Assembly: GCA_007449985.2 (NCBI GenBank)
Contig: VIIQ02000033.1
Span: forward strand, 248,001-312,000
Reading direction: 5' to 3'
Origin: Desmodesmus armatus
Lineage: Eukaryota > Chlorophyta > Chlorophyceae > Sphaeropleales > Scenedesmaceae
Length of the DNA: 64,000 bases
Shown: positions 23,866 to 36,200 of the stretch, one piece after another
Position numbering within the stretch: position 1 is the stretch's first letter
How the letters are laid out: each line of letters starts with the position of its first letter
The notes under the pieces: generated by a model
Database searches by the model: none
Seen by the model: only the letters and a program-made list of their open reading frames with translations
Told to the model about the DNA's origin: nothing
Translations under genes and position numbers: made by a program

Positions 23866-24262
23866 GGCTACCCCTTGGCCGCGCAGAGTGCAGCAGCTGA
23901 AGGGCGCATGCTGAAAGCTGCTGTTGGGTTGATGCCGCTGTATACAAGTTTGTGTCTGTTTGTTTGTACTCACACGTGCTGCTGTTGTACTGTGACCGCA
24001 CTGAGTTTTGTCCAGTGTGAGAGTGGGGGTGAGCGCTGTGCTGGAGTGTCATGAGGCAGGGCATGGGGGTGCTGTGGTGTGCTGCTGCTTGTGGTTTGTC
24101 CTGGGTTGGTGCTGCTAGGCGTGCTGCACGTGTTGCTGAGTGTCGCCACACATGTGCACACTGCTGCTGCGAGGTTGCTGCCCCGCGGGTGATACAATGG
24201 CTTGAAAGCTCCGGGCTGGTGCTGGGGCAGGAGGGCTACCCCTGCTGATGTATTCCAAACCA

Positions 24263-24267
24263 TGTAA
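24263..24267 (+). terminator. Candidate TGTAA poly(A) signal
   Basis: First TGTAA after the stop codon at 23,865, giving a 3' UTR of about 400 bases. Confidence 0.55.
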
Positions 24268-24599
24268 CCAGCATCAGTGTCGGGGTTCGGCTGCCATGCC
24301 AGCATGAGAGCAACAGCACTGTCCTGCAGGCAGCAGCATCGCTGTGGCGACCTCATGACGTGCATCCATTGCTGCATTGCCTTGATCAGTTCTGAGTTAT
24401 GTCCAGCCAGAAAACACGTCTAAATGCCGGGCAGCAAACGAGGAATGTGAATCGTCGATGACACATAGAAGCTCGCCCACTGCCTTGTGCTGTCTTTCGA
24501 GCATGTGTTCATCTTGATCAGTGTGAGAGGTTCATTAACGACGGACTTGAACGACGCTGGGATTTTGCTTCACACACACTCGCTCAGAACCAAAGCATC

Positions 24600-24965
24600 G
24601 AATCCCATTCGCAGAGCACGGTTCTCAGGACAGCAGTGTTTGCAGTGCTTCACCGTCGTTGTTTTGGGGATAGCTGTCTCAGGACAAGGCAGAAGGCGAG
24701 GGGCTGGCATGCTGCCAAGATAGCTCTTGTAGCTAGCTGGCTCTGAGCTGACTTCAGCAGGTGCGTGGGTTTATTTCAGTAGCACACCTATACAAAGCAG
24801 CCGAGGGCCCCTGGGCACGGGCGTGGGGTGCTCAGGCAGCAGAGTTCTGTCTGTCTGTTGGTGGGCATGACGAGAGCTCTGCTGCTGGTCTGGTGCGTTG
24901 AGCAGTTAATGCTCTTTTCCTGTACCAGCTGCAGCGAGCACAGCCTCATTCTCAGTGACAGCAAG
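24600..24965 (+). repeat. Dispersed repeat, copy 2
   Basis: Partner of the repeat at about 19,990-20,350, in the same orientation and again a few hundred bases upstream of a + strand start codon (25,161). Confidence 0.75.
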
Positions 24966-25160
24966 CAAAGAACATCAGACAGGGCAGCGAAGCGGTCTCG
25001 TGCCTTCAGCAGCTGCGCCCCTCGTGAGAGGAACGCACCACTGTTGCGGTGCCTTTAGTTTCACTTGCCAGCAAGCTGCAGGCCCCGCAGGCCATCGTCA
25101 GGGGCCTGAAATCTTCTCCTTCGTGCTGCAGGACACCCGTGGTGCTTTGCCACACACGCC

Positions 25161-28100
25161 ATGTCCATCGACGTCGATGCTGGTGAGTGCCAGGAGCATC
25201 AGGACAGTCTTCCAGTGCTTGCATGGCCAGTCCTGCATTGGTCAAAGGCTCCTTCTAGGGACCTGCTGTTGTTGGGTCAGCAGCAGCCAGGGCTGTGTGG
25301 CAGGTGGTGTCTTTGCTGTGCCGTTTGTGAACAGGCTCAACAACACGAACTTGTGCTGTTTTGTTGCACTGCTGCAGGCAAACGCAGGCAGCCGGAAGCT
25401 GCCAGCAGCTCTGATGTGCCTGAGACAGACGAGCAGCTTGCCAGGCGGTTGCATGAGGAGCTGAATGCACTCACACGCCATTCACGGCGAGCAGCAGCCC
25501 CTGCGCCTGGCCCACAGCAGCAGCTGCAGCGCAGCAAGAGCGAAAGGCTGCCAGAGAGCAAGTCCAGCAAAATCCAAGGCATCAAGCAGCGTGTGCAGAG
25601 CGATGCAGAGGGGCAGCTGGGCACCCTGCAGCAGCAGGCAGACAAGCAGGCAGACAAGCCAGCTCGCAAGCGCAGCATGCTCAACCGTGAGCTTGCCATG
25701 CTGGCCACAGACATGGTTGACTCACAGATCAAGGTAGCAACAGGCCCCAGGCAGACCAAGTCCAAGGACGAGCAGGTAGTTGACCAGCACAAGGGCAGCG
25801 AGCAGTCGCAGCATTTGCAGGTGGTGGAGCAGCTGCTGCCCATCCTGAAGCATGAGAGCAGCAGCTCCCAGAGTGAGCAGGAACGGCTGGCGCTTGAGCA
25901 CGTACAAGCAGCTGTTGCAGATGGCACCCCGCAAGCGAAGCAAGCACAGCAGCGGCAGCAACACTTCATGGCAAGGGTAAGTGCGTAGATGAGTTGGGTA
26001 TGGTGCCAGCACAGCTTGCGCACCGTGCAGTACTGCAATGTGCTGTGATCCTGCTTCTTCTGCATGACTAGGCAGGCCAGTATCAGTGATGGCGGTTGCT
26101 GCTGTTGCTGTGGCACTGCCTCAGTTCTCAGCAATGCCGCAGCGTGCTTGTTGGCTCGTGTCTGATGTTGCCTCCACAGTGGTCTGTAGGTTGCCAGCAT
26201 GTCCATAGGCCTGGTGCCCTGCTTCAGGTCCAACATCACGGGCCATATTCCTTCGGCGTCAACTGTCGTGATGTTGGTTTCGGCACGATGCCTTCGTTGC
26301 TTGCTCACACACATTGCTGCTGTGCCTTGTTATGTGTTGTCACTGCTGTGCCCTGCTTTTTTGCTGTGCAGGCATCAGACTCTGGTGCTGATGCAGCTGC
26401 TGATTCGGCCTGCATCTCAGGCGCGGAGTCCTCAGGCAGGGACAGCAGCAGCAGCAGTGGCGAGGCTGACCATGGCCAGCAGCACACATCGCCCGCAGCG
26501 CCCGACCAGCGCCGTGCTGATGATCGTGAGCAGCAGCGCAGCCGATCACAGCAGTTGCAGCAGCAGCCCCAGCCGCAGCAGGCGGTTGTGGGGCAGGGCA
26601 AGGGCAAGCAGCAGGACGCTGCTGTGGGCGCAAAGGTGATCAAAATCCCTAAGCTGCCCATGGTTGAGTATGCCAAGAAGTGGTACCGTGCCAAGGTGCT
26701 GAAGGATGCGGGCAGCAAGGTGCTGCTGGAGTACCAGGGCTACAGCCATGAGGGAGGGCCCTTCTGGCTGGCCAAGGACCACACGCGCATCTGGCGCGGC
26801 TCCTACAAGGGCAGGGACTGGAAGTACCTGGTGAGACACTGCGCAGGGGTTGTCATCGGCACTGCTTGGGGCCGTGCCTCTTGCCTTGTTCTGTACTGTT
26901 TGATAGCTGTAGTCGGGCTGCTAGCCGGCTTGGGCTTTGTGTCAGCACCATGACCCACCAAACCTTGACTGATGGGGTGAGCTAGTGTGCTGTGAGCCAT
27001 GGCAGCTGTTGTATTGCATGCAGAACATGGGTCTGGTAAAGGCCGTTACTCAACAGTCATGCGTGGCAGGCTGTATGGCTTGGAATGAGTCTGTGACCCA
27101 GGCTGATCTGTGCGTGAGCTGAGTCACAGTCCTGCATGTCGCTGTTCGTGGCAGGCCCAGATCAACGGCTTGGGCGCTCACCCCTTGCGCTGCCTTGTGC
27201 ATGCTGCACGCTCTGATGCTTGCACAACTGCATCAACACTTTCTCATAACTGCTGCTGCTGGTGCTGTACTACCTGTGAATTTGCAGGGTGATGGCGCTT
27301 GGGAGCCCAAGGTCAGCAACAAGGGTGAGGGCAAGTCCAGGCGCACAAAGTCCCACCGCAGCAGCAGCGCTGCTGCAGCAACTGCCACCACAGCCGGTGA
27401 TGGCGCTGCTGCAGCTGACAGCGACACAGAGCAGTTGGCTGGCCGGCAACAACGGCGCCAGGTGCAGCAGAAGAAGCAGAAGCACTCGCACAGGCGGGCA
27501 GCTGCAGCCGCAGCTGCTGCTAGTGCGCGGCAGGAGGGCGGCGGGGATGGCGATGGGGCAGTGTCAGAGCGTGACACGACATCGGCAGACCAGCAGGGGG
27601 AGGCGGACGGTGCTGAAGCAGCAGGGCCCAGGTCAGCTGCTGCAGAGCATGGGGAGGTTGACAGCGGCATGCAGCTGGATGAGCAGTGCAGGCAGGGTCC
27701 ACTGGAAGATGAGCAGGAGTGTGTTGCAGATGTGTCTGAGCCTGCTGCTGTTCCAATGGAGCTTGACCAGCTTGAAGAGCAGCAGCAGCAGGACATCAAG
27801 CCTGAAGAGGGACAGCAGCAGGGGCCAGACACTGATGTGGCAGAGGCCGTGCAGCAGCGGGAGCAAGCGCAGGAGCAGCAGCAGCGCCAGGCCGATGAAC
27901 AGCCTGACGCCATTCAGGAGGCTGGCAGCACGGAGCAGTGCAATAAAGCGTTGCTGATTCAGACGGCTTCCAGCAACGCCGCAGAGGCTGCAGAGGCTGC
28001 TGCTGATGCAGCGGCAGTGGCTGCTGCTGCCGCAGTTGCTGCAGAGGCCCTGGTGAAGTGCGAGGCTGAGGCTGAGGCAGCTGCTGCAAGTGGCCCTACA

Positions 28101-30433
28101 GCAGCTGCGAGTGGGAGCAAGGAGCAGCAGCAGGACGTTCCACCTGCACCGCCTGCAGCCCAGGAGCCTGCTGTGCCATCAGGCAAGGGCAGACCTGCTG
28201 CTGCAGCCAAGTGCAGGGGTGTGGCCACAACCTCACCTTTGCTGCTAGGCCATACACATGAGGAGATGGTCGCTGCTGCAGCAGCAGCAGTGGCGGTCGC
28301 CGCGCCCCCTGCCCCGCGCGGGCGTGGGGCTCGCAGCGGCAAGAGCAACAGTGCGCGCTCCAATGGGGATGGTGTCAGTGAGGGCACCTCCAAGCGCGGC
28401 GGCAGGGGCGGGCGAGGTGGGCGTGGTGGTGCTGCTGCAGCTGCTCGTGACGCCGCTGCTGCAGCCGCAGCAGCTGCTGCTGCCGCCAAGGAGCAGCAAG
28501 CCAGGGAGGAAGAGCAGCAGGCGCAACAGCAGCAAGCGCAGCAGCAGCAACCGGCTGCTAGTGGCAGCGGGAGTGGTCAGGGTCTGCCTGCAGGTCTGCA
28601 TGTGGAGCCTGGCCGGGGCCTGAAGCACAGCGGCAGCAGTGAGGGGCCCTTGAGCCCCACCAGTCCTACTGGAGGCTCCCCTCGTGCGCACAGGTGGGTA
28701 GTATTCCTGAGTGTGATGTTTTCCAACTGTGGTGCCGTTTTTTCCCGCGTGTGACGGCCACAGTTGCCTTGATTCCCACCGTTTCTTACAAAGATGGAAG
28801 GCATGCCGCCCAAAAACAGACATGCAGCCTATGCAACTGCGTGCACCAGCTGGCGCACACAAGCGTGAGCAGCAAACAAGCAGCAATGCAACCTGTTTGC
28901 ACAGCAGGCAGTATGACGGTTGGTTTAGCCACAACCTTCTGTGTAAATCAAGCTGTCCGCATATCAAGCTGTGCTGACATGGTCCTGCCGCGCTGATGTG
29001 TCGCGCTTTTACTGTTGCTGCAGGCGGCGCAAGGGTGTGCCTCGTCGCGCACGCCTCGACAGTGAAGACCTGCAGCGGCCAACCAAAAAGGCACGGGGCG
29101 CGCCCAAGCCCACAGTGTACTGTGACACAGCCATGGAGTGGGGCCAGCACGAGCAGCAGGTGCAGATGCAGCAGCTTATGGAGGAGCGCAGGCAGCAGGC
29201 ACAGCTGGCAGCGCAGCAGCAGCAGGCCGCGTGGAAGGCAGCTGCGAAGAGTGGCTTGGGCAGCAGCAGCGCAAAGAAGAGCATGTGGTCAGCGCAGGGG
29301 CAGCCGCTCGAGCTCGCTGCTTGCAGCAGTGCGCGGGAGGCGCGCCAGCCGAACGCATGGCAGCAGGAGCGCGGTCAGCAGTGCTGGAACCAGCCCTCCC
29401 CGCGGGCGCTGGCAGCTGCTGCGGCAGCGGCGGCAGCAGCGGAGTGCCAGGCTGCGGTTGCTGAGCAGCAGCAGCAGCTTGTGCTGCAGCAGAGCAAGCT
29501 GCAGCATGCTGGCAGTGAACCAGAGGACGTGGAGGCAGCATGTGTGCTGCTTGGAGCGATGGGCAGGGCGCACTCAGGGGAGGTGTTTGCCATGGGTGAC
29601 ACCCCAACAGCTGCAGGGGCCCTCAGCCTGCAGCTCACCCAGCGCAGCTTCTCCATGACAGCAGCAGACGAGGTGCAGCTGAGTCCGAGGTTTGCCGCCG
29701 GCAACCGGCAGGGTGGCGCCAGGCGGCGAGGGCACAACTGGTCTAAGCCGTTGGGCAACAACAGCAGGCCGCCCGCCCGCCTGTGCATGGCGGCGCTGGC
29801 GGTGTCAGCACAGCAGCGGGCTTCAGACAGAGTCTGACCGGGTCCCTGCCGCTCCCGCAGCAGCAGTCGCAGCGCGGCCTCGGTTTTGCGGAGCTCGGTC
29901 CTGCTGAGGGCCAACAAGAGCAGCCGTACAGCTACGGTGCGCTGGGTTCTGCTGCGCTGGCTGCTGCGGCTGCTGCAGTGACAGGAGGGGAAGCAGATGC
30001 TGCTGCCTTGTTGAGCAAGCCCGCCGGCCTGGGCCTGGGTGTGGCTACTGCTGCAACTACTGGGGCTGTGCCTGCCAAGGGGCTGCAGCGCAGCAGCAGT
30101 GCCTGCGCGGGCACTGGCAGCGCCGACAGCAACGGCAAGGCGCAGACGTTGCGGACGCTCCTGGACGCAGTTGGGCAGGTGCAGTCGGCGTCTGGTCGCC
30201 CCGACCTGTTGTACCCGATGCAGTTTGGTGGAGTGCCGATGGGGACACAGGCCCCCGGCAAGAACGGTGTGCTGCAGCCACTGCAGCTCCTGCACACGCC
30301 TGTATCAGCTGCAGCTGCCACTCTGCTGGCGGCAGTACCCAGCCTGGATGCTGTGCAGAGGATGGCAATGCTGCAGGGTCAGGGTGGGGTGCTGGCATGC
30401 CTCACTGGGGAGTCACCTGCTCTGTTCCTTTGA
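25161..30433 (+). CDS. Large Gln/Ala-rich protein with Tudor/chromo-barrel-like segment
   Basis: Exons: 25161-25182, 25378-25976, 26372-26830, 27288-28693, 29024-30433 (TGA), about 1,298 residues if one missing base is allowed near 29,770-29,830. Otherwise the frame closes at 29,837. Near the N-terminus is ETDEQLARRLHEELN. Residues about 296-365 form the one folded-looking block: VEYAKKWYRAKVLKD, KVLLEYQGYSHEGGPFW, RIWRGSYKGRDWKYL, then GDGAWEPK. The WYRAKVL...VLLEYQGY pattern resembles Tudor or chromo-barrel folds that read chromatin marks; this is inference. The rest is low-complexity Gln, Ala, Glu and Ser, with RGxRGGRGG-like and basic patches (RRRKGVPRRARL, PTKKARG) that could bind nucleic acid or act as nuclear signals. 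It is a likely nuclear or chromatin protein, not a proven one. The composition after 29,837 stays coding-like to 30,433. Confidence 0.75.
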
Positions 30434-30578
30434 CACGCACTGCGGATGGCATCCATCACTCCTGTCTGTGCTGGTGAAACGGTGTGACGCTTGACTGCAT
30501 TGGTGTGTCGGCGGGGGTGGGGGGGGGGCTGGCGTCGGTGTCGGTGGTGCATTGCATTTTGCATGTTTGACCTGCATC

Positions 30579-30583
30579 TGTAA
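30579..30583 (+). terminator. Candidate TGTAA poly(A) signal
   Basis: TGTAA about 150 bases after the stop codon at 30,433. Confidence 0.55.
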
Positions 30584-33262
30584 CGGTGGGGGGATCGGCA
30601 TTGGGGGTGGGGGGTGGGAGGACAGCATGGGGCAGGCAGCAGGCTCGCTGCTGGCATCCAGTGGATATGACGGCACATCTGCACCTGGGCAACTTGGCGC
30701 CGCTGCATGTCTGTCTACCAACAGACCCAGTGATGAGAGTACTGTATAGCCCGTTGTAGCGCATGTGTTGTGATATGCTGCTCCATTGTGGTGAGTGCAT
30801 GGCTGCGTGCAGTCTTGTTGTGCAGTTCCGTGGGCCAGGTTTGGTGGTGAGTGCATGGCTGCGTGCAGTCTTGTTGTGCAGTTCCGTGGGCCAGGTTTGG
30901 TGGTGTGTGAAGGGCTTTGGCGGCAGTGCTGCTTCTGCAGTGCAGGCAGCTGCCCTCGTTTCACGCTCAGCAAGAGTGTTGGCAACTGACGTTTCACACG
31001 CACATTGTGCAGGCGCCCAGCCGCACTGTGTTTCCATGCGTCATGGTTGGCTCTCTGGCTCCAGTTTGGCTGGTGCTGCTTCACCTGCTGTCGCTGCCTC
31101 GCTTACCACCATTGTCACTGCTGCTTGGCATCGGTCGCCTGCATGCATGTGTACACCAGGCTGGCTGTTGTATGCATGCTTGACAGCACTTGAGTGTGAC
31201 AGTTGATTGCGGCTTTCAAGGCACCAGAGTACGAAGGACACACATAAGCCAGTTGCTGTCATGCTGCGTAGCAGCGCGCGTCCAGAGCTGGCAGGCAAGT
31301 GGCTGCTTAGTGCTGTGTTGTCCAGTGGGCTGTGTTGCACCAGCACTCAGCTTTCCTAGGAAGCACTTACACAAGACTCACCTGCAGTGAGCATCTGCTG
31401 TGCTATTGGCACCTCCTCTTGTGTTGCTGCTTGCCTTGCCACATGTTGTGTACTACACAGCCTGCGTCTCGTTGCCGCGGCCCGTCATGCTGCCTGCCCC
31501 CGGCCCTGCTGTGATCTGTTGTTGCCCTCGGCAACCCCCGTTGGTGAATGGGCTCTTGGGTTTTGCATGTTGGCACCCGATGCTTGTGTGGCAGCCATGC
31601 TTCCTCCTCGGTTTGCGGGGTGGGGCTTGGCCTTGCCTGTGCTCTTGCCATCTCATTCTGGGGGCATGTCGTGGGGGGTGGGGGTGGGGGGATTCGTGTT
31701 GTACATATGTCTTTACTCGTGCGGGTGTTGTGCATTGTCGCGGTTGGTAGCCAAGGGCAGGCTGTTTGAGGCAGTGGCCTTGCTTAGCTCAGGCTGGGTG
31801 CCGAAGCCAGGGGGGTAGTGCTGCTCAGATGGCTTTGCTTTTGTACTGACGTGCATGCGTTACGTTACGTGTCCATCATTGCCTTCCCACAGGGCTGCAT
31901 GACTGTACCTTGGTTTGAGTGTTGTGCTCGAATTTTTGGACTCGTCCGGCATCATGCACAGACTGTTTTGACTGTTGTGTTTTTGCACTTTGTGGTTGAC
32001 CAGGGGGGACGAGTGGGTGACCTGGCCATGGCATGACTGCACCCTGCGCACACGCTGCAACACTGCGCACCGCTCTGTGCTGGTGTCTGTGTGTGGGTTG
32101 GATCACAGTGGAGAGGCGTGTGTGGCTGCGTGGTGTAGGTACACCTTTGCAGGTGCAACAGTGCAGCACGTTGCTGAGCCAGTGTGGTACTGTCAGTTAC
32201 TGGTATGTGCTGCATCAACACGCTTGCTGCTAGCGCTCTGCTGTTGGGCAGTCAGAGCGGCGCGATTGGCGAGCTGTGAAGCAAAGGGCGGCAGCAAGTG
32301 CGTGCGTGATGTGCAGCACACTTACATGACGTCCAAAGAGGAGGGATGGTTGACAGTGCGAAGGCAAGCAAGTTATACCCGCGATGGTGAGGCCTGAGGG
32401 AGTACCAATACGTGCGACAGGACGTCAGACAGACGGTTTGTTGTCAGTGTCGCTGTCTGGGCAACAGTCCTGCAGTGTCAGGCTGGCTGTGCTTGCCCTG
32501 TCTGGTGGAGGTTTGTGCATATGGCTGCAGTGCTGCGCCTGTGTGAGGGACGATGGACTGCATGCATGGCTCCTGTGGTGCAATCCACCACAAGTTGTGT
32601 ACTGGAGGCTTGCCTCACCTCCTGACGATGTGGGATGCCGTTGATGGCCCTTCCGCTGGCGGTTGTGGTGTGAACCGTGCTTCACGCAGCAGCAGTTGCC
32701 CAGCTGCGTGCCTGCAAAGCAGCAACATCCTGCCGGAGTTTGGTTTGGCGCCTTTTTGTGATGTGTGTGATGTGTGACGGCGGGGATTACTGCCATGACG
32801 ACGAGCAAATGACATGTGTTCTTCACACTACTGATGACCGAGTACTTGCTGACTGTGCCGTGTGTGCATGGCATGGCATTTATGTTCTCAAGGGATTCAC
32901 TTGATGCTCTTGGTCAAGGAACGGGGGTGGGTCCCCCTCAAGCTGCCACCTTTTTGCCCTGTCGACGGCAGGGTGGGGTTTATCAGGGTTTCTTCAAGCA
33001 GTTGCAGTGCATCCGACTCTTGTTGTTTGCACCATTCATTCTGATGTTGTATGGTAACACACCTGTTTACCACTCATGCTGTCACAAGTTGACAAGCAGT
33101 TGCCGCTTGATTGCAATCGCAACGTTTCAGCAGAGAGGATCAGCAGAATGGAGGAGGCAATGACAAGGTCTACCACAGGCTACTGGGTTGGCGAATTGAC
33201 GTTTGTTTTCACGCAGGTAGTATGAAGAGAGAGGTGGAGCCCTTACAAGGTGGCACTTCAAT
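30584..33262. other. T/G-rich region without recognisable genes
   Basis: Its composition resembles 5,202-9,500. Open frames exist, but none looks like a protein family. It is either intergenic or a transcribed extension of the preceding gene. It ends where the long tandem-repeat domain begins. Confidence 0.45.
30788..30899 (+). repeat. 56-bp tandem duplication
   Basis: A 56-base unit beginning GTGGTGAGTGCATGG occurs twice, back to back (30,788-30,843 and 30,844-30,899), with no differences that I see. Confidence 0.92.
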
Positions 33263-36200
33263 GGGCAGCACTCCCTGGGGCGCAAGCAGCTCAGTCTCAC
33301 GTTGCCAAAGTGATTTCAGCAGTGCCAGTGCTGCATGTCCCTTCAACTGCCTCTTGACGTCTTTCCTGTTGGTGGCAGAAGCAAATTTCAGACACTGGCA
33401 ACGTTGAAAGCAGGATGATGAAGGAAAACACCTGATCAGTCATGACAGCTACCGTATGTTATGTCATAGCAGGCACATGCAGCCAATTCGTTCTTCTCCA
33501 TACAGTAGAAATATGATACTGAATGTTCCTTATGAGGCATGTGTTTCTGCAGCATCGCCTGGGCACTGATCACCTGACCTTGAGGCAAATGATCAGCAGC
33601 TGAAAACCGGCACAATCACACCCTGATCACACCCGCTTCAAGTTTCCATTCTGGCGCTGTTGAATATGCTTATGTATCACAGTAGCAGCAGTGATCGCGG
33701 CTGAAATGACCATGTCTAGGGCCGAGAAGCAGACAGCAGCAGCAGCAGTGTGCAAACACTGCAGGGTGTTGCAGGCGCATCCTACCAAAGGGGCTGTGTG
33801 AGAAGCAGCAGAAGGTGGCCATGAATCGGGTTTAACCGAACAGCTCCATGGAGAGTGCAGAGCATGGACACAGCAGCTGCTGATGGGCAACCGCAGTGAG
33901 GGGTGAGGGGTGTTTTGAAAGCAGCCAGCATGTGCTTGGCTGTGTGCTGTGTGATTCCCTCTAAGTTTGTGTGCTGGCAACACAAGCCCAAACAAGTCAG
34001 CATGGCTGCATGTGCCACAGTGGGCAGTCGCCACCACAGCACACTGTCTGAACCTGAGTACATACCATCTCCAACAGCTGCCCCCCTTTCCTGCCTTGCA
34101 GGGAAATGCAGCTGGCACCTGACAGGTCAAGCAGCTGACCCCTGACAGGTCAAGCAGCTGATGGTGCAGACTGGTCCAGCAATAGCAGCAGCAGGTGCCG
34201 CCGCGGCCACAGCGGCAGCACCAGCGGCAGCACACCTGCTTCTCAGAGGATGATTGGCTGCTGCTGTCGGGGCGTTCAGTGAACTCAACATATGTTGGGC
34301 CAGGTCAGGCTATGTCAGGATTACAAGGTGGGTTGCAGTGGGTGAACAGTTGCCACCAGGGTTGCGGTTCAGCGGTACTGCGATTGTAGGGTTGCAGTGG
34401 GTGAACAGTTGCCACCAGAGTTGCGGTTCAGCGGTACTGCGATTGTACCAGAAAGCGCAGTGTAACGGTCACCAGACAGTAGCAAGCAGAAGCAGCAAAG
34501 CATTGGGTTTTACTGCGACTGTCTTGTGGTGTGTTTTGTTTACAGCAGCATGGGTTAGGGAGGGCAGGGAGAAGGGTGGGGGCAGGAGTGACATAGGGCG
34601 CTTGGCACTGTTGCCTTGGAGAGCTGCCGCAAGCATTGCCACTTGTCAGCACAAAGCATTAGTGGCTTCCCAGCATTGGCTGTAGCTGGGCAAGCTGAGG
34701 AGACCAGGAAATCAAACAGCTGCTGTGTAGCTTGTGCATCAGGCCTGGTCAGACTTGTGTCGTTGGGGAGTAGGAGGGTGGGGGGCTCAGACATGCTGCA
34801 AGCAGCTGCCAAGGCATGTGGAGCTGGGGTTATGTTGTCACAGTAGGGTAGTTCAGCCTGCATTGGCGCAATGCTGCGCGCATGTGTCTTCTAGTATGCT
34901 GTAGGGGTTGAGGCTGCTGTGCTTTTGGTGGTCATCATGATCACCGTCGCCGACGACGAGGCTGGTATTGTCGTGACACAGGCTGTTATTGTCTGCGGGT
35001 GTGTGCGCAATTGTACGCAGATAGCGCCCAGCAGCATGTGTTCCTTGTTGCCTGTTGCTGCGCACAGTGCACACCTGTCAGTACTTTTTTGGGGCCTGTG
35101 TGGCTGTACATGTGCGCACACAGGGCCTAAGGCTTGGCCGATTTCGTGTCGTATTGTCTGCTGCTGTGCGCAGACGTGCCTGTGGACTGTGCTTTCACTT
35201 TCTGCGGGTCCGCCAACACACATGGCAGAAGGATGCACCAATCTGCATGCATTGATATCTGCTTGCCCTGCTGCTGTGCGCAGGCGCTCCCCTCTCTATG
35301 GGACTTGGCCGGCACTAACAGCAGCAGATGCGATTGGGAGACAGTTGCCGCACACCGGCGCGCAGAATAACATGCCACCGACTGGAAAGCACTGGGATAG
35401 CCCTTGGCAGTGTGGTCACAGGTGCGGGATAGTGGATTGCTCCCATTCACTTTGCAGTACCTTTGCGCAAGCGCAGTATAGTATCAATGCAGGGGGCGTG
35501 GAGTATGCAAGTATGCAGCAGGGCTAGCTGTGCGTCTCAGTGCACATCAGCCAGGTTGTTGCATAGTTACAAGCACCAAGGCCCTTATCGTGCACAGCCA
35601 CAGCCGGTGCATACGGCATTATCAAGACTTCCATGTGCTTGTGCTGCTGCTGTTTGCTGTGCGCAGGTGGTGGTAGCTGTGTGGCAGGAGCGGCCAGCGG
35701 TGGCATGGGGCAGTGGCTGTGGCAGCAATGGCGGGACAGCAGTTGCGGGGGCAGCAGCAGCGTGGAGCAGTGGCGGCGCAGCAGCAGGGTGGCGGCAGCG
35801 GCAGCAGCAGCAATGGAAGGGCAGTGGCAGTGTGGAACAGTGCTTGGGCTGCGTATTCTCAACTTGTTGGCCAGGCTGCTGGTTGCTGTATGGTGCAGTG
35901 CTGCTGCACAGCAGGAGCACAGTCGCAGGAACAGTTCGACCAGGCCGCTGAGGTTCCATGTTAGACAGCAACTGTGCAAGTTTTATGTGTCTGATCAAGG
36001 TCCAGGCTGAGGAAGTGTTCAGCAGATGTTCCCCAGCCACAGCAAACCCACCATAATCATACACCAGCCAGAACAGTAGCTGGGAGCTGAGGGCACATCA
36101 GGTGTCACTGGTGATGCTGGAGGTGATATTCACTTTGGCCAGCATCTTGCCGTTTGGGGCATTCCCGTGTGTGGTGTGCAAGGCAACACACAAGGGCAGC

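Larger units (their letters stand above)
23866..25160. other. Intergenic region between two + strand genes
   Basis: Holds the 3' UTR of the upstream gene (to about 24,280), the second copy of the dispersed repeat, and the presumed promoter of the next gene. No coding sequence seen. Confidence 0.5.

Noticed and set aside
28300..28500. RGG-rich stretch as proof of an RNA-binding protein
   Set aside because: The stretch is short and embedded in Ala/Gln low complexity. It only hints at nucleic-acid binding.
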